From assembly GCF_004564135.1 (NCBI RefSeq), contig NZ_CP038255.1:1644501-1708500 (forward strand): a stretch of DNA of 64,000 nucleotides, given 5' to 3'. Numbering within the stretch: the stretch's first letter is position 1; each line of letters begins with the position of its first letter. This DNA comes from Terasakiella sp. SH-1. GTDB lineage: Bacteria > Pseudomonadota > Alphaproteobacteria > Rhodospirillales > Terasakiellaceae. This document shows, one piece after another, positions 62,124 to 64,000 of the stretch. The position numbers and the translations under genes are program-made. The notes beneath the pieces were generated by a model. The model worked only from the letters and a program-made list of their open reading frames with translations. It did no database searches and had not been told where the DNA came from.

Positions 62124-62330
62124 TTACTCGACCAGTTTAATCTCAGAAGCAGCTTCTTTGCCACGGCTTACCGCAACTTCGAAAGACACTTTCTGACCGT
62201 CATCCAATTTCTGGATACCGGATGCATGCAATGCTGTAATGTGAACAAACACGTCTTTGCCGCCATCTTCTGGTTCGATAAAGCCGTAGCCCTTAGTTGA
62301 GTTAAACCATTTAACTGTACCGTTAGCCAT
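62124..62330 (-). CDS. cspA: cold-shock domain protein, CspA family
   Basis: A 68-residue OB-fold RNA/DNA chaperone: [20 protein letters not shown] (RNP1) and DVFVHITAL (RNP2) are intact. AAGGA precedes the ATG. The 283 bp upstream contain no other gene and could include a long 5' leader, as is common for cold-shock genes, but no cold-box was identified by eye. Confidence 0.95.
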   Translation of the reverse strand: MANGTVKWFNSTKGYGFIEPEDGGKDVFVHITALHASGIQKLDDGQKVSFEVAVSRGKEAASEIKLVE

Positions 62331-62613
62331 TGGTATTCAATCCTTAAATTCTGTTTTAGTCTGATTCCCTTTCAGGAACATCAAGAGTTCGATATCTACG
62401 ATCTGTAGGCATAAGGAGAACATAAGGACAGATTTAAGTGCTTCATTTCACAAAAGAAAATACACACCTTAAGGCTGTTTCAGGTTCTTTTTCTAACCAA
62501 CAACGAGTAAAAACGTAACTCACGTACGTAACACTATGTCTATTTCAAACCAAAAGCAAACCTATTTATGTGACAAAATTTTAGCAGGCGGCTCTCAGAA
62601 TGCGAAAACAGAC

Positions 62614-62934
62614 CTATAATTCCATATCCCCAGGGGCAACTTGCTCTCGTCGTCCCTCATCCAGCGCCACAACTTTGATCTTGCCATTTCCAACCTTGAA
62701 CGCATCATAGCCGAAGTCATAAGCTAGGCGCAGCAAGGTGTTTAAGACCTCTTTATCACTGTTACGAAACTTATCATTTTGCATCCAATGATTGGCAATG
62801 GACTGCACGACCATCTGTTCAACGGTCATCTCGTTTTGCTTGGCCTTTTCCACCAGCGCCTTAAGCGCCCATTCGCTGACCACATCTTCCTGAATGATGA
62901 ATTTCTTTTTGTTAACCCGGATAAAATTCGTCAT
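62614..62934 (-). CDS. hypothetical protein upstream of the cold-shock gene
   Basis: A 106-residue soluble protein with a basic start (MTNFIRVNKKKFIIQEDVVS), a helical middle and a short strand pair at the C-terminus (KVGNGKIKVVALDEG). It lies 40 bp behind the CofD-like gene, same direction, so may be co-transcribed. Family not recognised. Confidence 0.65.
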   Translation of the reverse strand: MTNFIRVNKKKFIIQEDVVSEWALKALVEKAKQNEMTVEQMVVQSIANHWMQNDKFRNSDKEVLNTLLRLAYDFGYDAFKVGNGKIKVVALDEGRREQVAPGDMEL

Positions 62935-62974
62935 GACCTATACCTGTTATGAATTACACGACGACCCTACAACA

Positions 62975-64000
62975 TCATGCCAAAGACAACAACGCCATAA
63001 CCAACAATTGCGGGTCATAATAAGGCGTGGTTTGCGGGGTGATCAAACGTCTATCAATCACATCAATCCCTTCGCTACGCAATTTCGCCTTGGTTGCAGG
63101 TTTCAAACTTTCCCCATTTTCACTATCAATAAAAACATGGGTTAGCAGGCTGCTGGAAGGACACTCACGCCCTGTATCCTGCTTTAACAAATCCAACAAC
63201 CTGAAAATAGACTGGTCCACCGGCAGGCCAATTCGCTCAGGATCATTCCCCAAACTGGGCACATAAACCTTGGGGCACTGCTTTTCAGAAATAGCCTGCC
63301 CAACCCCCTTAGGCAGCAGGTTCGCCATAATGCTTGAATAAAAGCTACCGGGGGGATAACAGATCAGGTCTGCTTTCGAGATCATCTTTTTCTTTTTTTT
63401 CTGTAAAATGGCCTGTGCCTTAACTGGCTTTTTCAGGTTATCCACCAGAAAAAATTCTTTAATCGGGCTGGCAAGCTCCTCGACCTCTTTCCCCGTAATC
63501 ATATGCTGGCCGCAAACCGTATCGCCATTTTCCAGTTTCACCGCTAAATGCAGATTGTCATTCACAATCGGCGTGACCTGCCCCAAGACGTTTACCAGCT
63601 TGGTAAACATAAAGACCACCGGGTCGAGCTTATGATTATGATGAAGATATCCTGCCGCCAAAATCAAGTTCCCGATGCTGGCCCCTTTGAGGTCAAAGTC
63701 ATCGGGCATATGCTCCACAAACATGGATAAATGATTGGTAATCAGCTTGCGCATAGGATTTTTGATTGCCGCAACACGTGCATCCTTACCATCGGCCATC
63801 GCCTTGAGCTGAACAAACAGCTCTTTCTTTTTGGCCTCTTTAGGCAGGCGGTGGGAAAAAAGCTGAAAAATTTCAGGGTTTCCACTGATACTTTCATCCG
63901 CCAGCGCCATCATACGCGAACGCATGTCCCCAATTGCAGGCATATGAAACGCCTTGCGCAAAATCGCTGAACTGCCGCCACTATCAAAAGGCGTCACCAG
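62975..64000 (-). CDS. CofD-like protein (5' end outside window)
   Basis: A partial protein, 340 residues from the first possible start, open to the right edge (the codon before GTG at 63997 is CTG with no stop). TPFDSGGSSAILRKAFHMPA is the nucleotide-binding N-terminal loop of the CofD/YvcK superfamily, and GNLILAAGYLH, ICYPPGSFYSSIMANLLPKG and PQTTPYYDPQLLVMALLSLA are also family-like. The sequence is closest in memory to the CofD-like member of the so-called GAK gene set, not to the F420 enzyme. About 30 N-terminal residues are probably missing. Confidence 0.85.
   Translation of the reverse strand: MVTPFDSGGSSAILRKAFHMPAIGDMRSRMMALADESISGNPEIFQLFSHRLPKEAKKKELFVQLKAMADGKDARVAAIKNPMRKLITNHLSMFVEHMPDDFDLKGASIGNLILAAGYLHHNHKLDPVVFMFTKLVNVLGQVTPIVNDNLHLAVKLENGDTVCGQHMITGKEVEELASPIKEFFLVDNLKKPVKAQAILQKKKKKMISKADLICYPPGSFYSSIMANLLPKGVGQAISEKQCPKVYVPSLGNDPERIGLPVDQSIFRLLDLLKQDTGRECPSSSLLTHVFIDSENGESLKPATKAKLRSEGIDVIDRRLITPQTTPYYDPQLLVMALLSLA

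Noticed and set aside
1-64000. CRISPR array
   Set aside because: No set of regularly spaced direct repeats was seen; the repeats found are inverted.

Overview
The window is a piece of an alphaproteobacterial chromosome. The housekeeping genes (mfd, sdhE, recG, lptD, recJ, glpX, hom, an LL-DAP/alanine-type aminotransferase, class I phaC, hisN-type phosphatase, a DUF1491 gene, a RutR-like TetR gene), the moderate GC content and many TTG/GTG starts fit a free-living, probably aquatic Rhodospirillales-like organism. Genus is not claimed. The organism looks motile and signalling-rich: a globin-coupled chemoreceptor, a class III cyclase, several c-di-GMP/receiver proteins and an FNR-family regulator are present.

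Positions 1 to about 8.5 kb are accessory DNA. The left edge cuts a tyrosine integrase (2-1120). Behind it, in the same direction and partly overlapping, come two small membrane proteins and a protein resembling the putative AbiC phage-abortive-infection family (1117-3027). A catalytic-domain-only tyrosine recombinase converges on them. Next come a gene-poor stretch with several hairpins and two ATGAAC-N3-GTTCAT palindromes (4.15-5.08 kb), two translationally coupled pairs of unknown small genes, a double-HTH/phage-Dam methyltransferase fusion, and a membrane coiled-coil protein. The accessory block seems to end near 8.48-8.54 kb, at a short tRNA-3'-end-like sequence followed by a strong terminator.

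8.8-18.8 kb is a sensory and envelope block: a beta-barrel outer membrane protein, a Cys-rich small protein, a periplasmic solute-binding-like protein, a LytTR-domain protein, a globin-MCP-PilZ fusion, a 33-residue membrane peptide, an FNR-like regulator, an adenylate/guanylate cyclase, a degenerate PleD-like protein and a DsbA/FrnE-like protein. Two unrelated nested inverted-repeat elements (11312-11497 and 14140-14405) lie in its intergenic spaces.

18.75-43.3 kb is largely core: mfd-sdhE, recG, DUF502, a CNB protein, a NUDIX hydrolase, a three-gene type I secretion operon with two different ABC subunits plus an HlyD adaptor, a double-ACT protein, lptD, phaC, gabD-hisN, DUF1491, HIT, TetR, a parvulin, an unknown protein and a single-domain response regulator. 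Between the parvulin and the unknown protein is a 100-nt sequence that folds on paper into a perfect four-way junction with no unpaired junction bases.

43.3-54 kb holds two identical tandem tRNA-Glu(UUC) genes with a readable promoter and terminator, then recJ, glpX, hom and the aminotransferase on the minus strand, an OmpA-like lipoprotein, a gamma-carbonic anhydrase, an alpha/beta hydrolase, an isochorismatase-like hydrolase and an RhlE-type helicase. 54-64 kb holds an ornithine/lysine-type decarboxylase, an autotransporter-like barrel protein, a MocR regulator divergent from a PNPOx-like flavoprotein and a Cys-motif peptide, a REC-PAS-GGDEF diguanylate cyclase, a lipoprotein, a MenA-like prenyltransferase, a cold-shock protein and a CofD-like protein that runs off the right edge.

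The least explained items are the AbiC-like membrane operon, the family of intergenic multi-helix elements, the four-way-junction element and the two-ABC type I exporter with altered signature motifs. All assignments come from reading the sequence; no search or fold was run.
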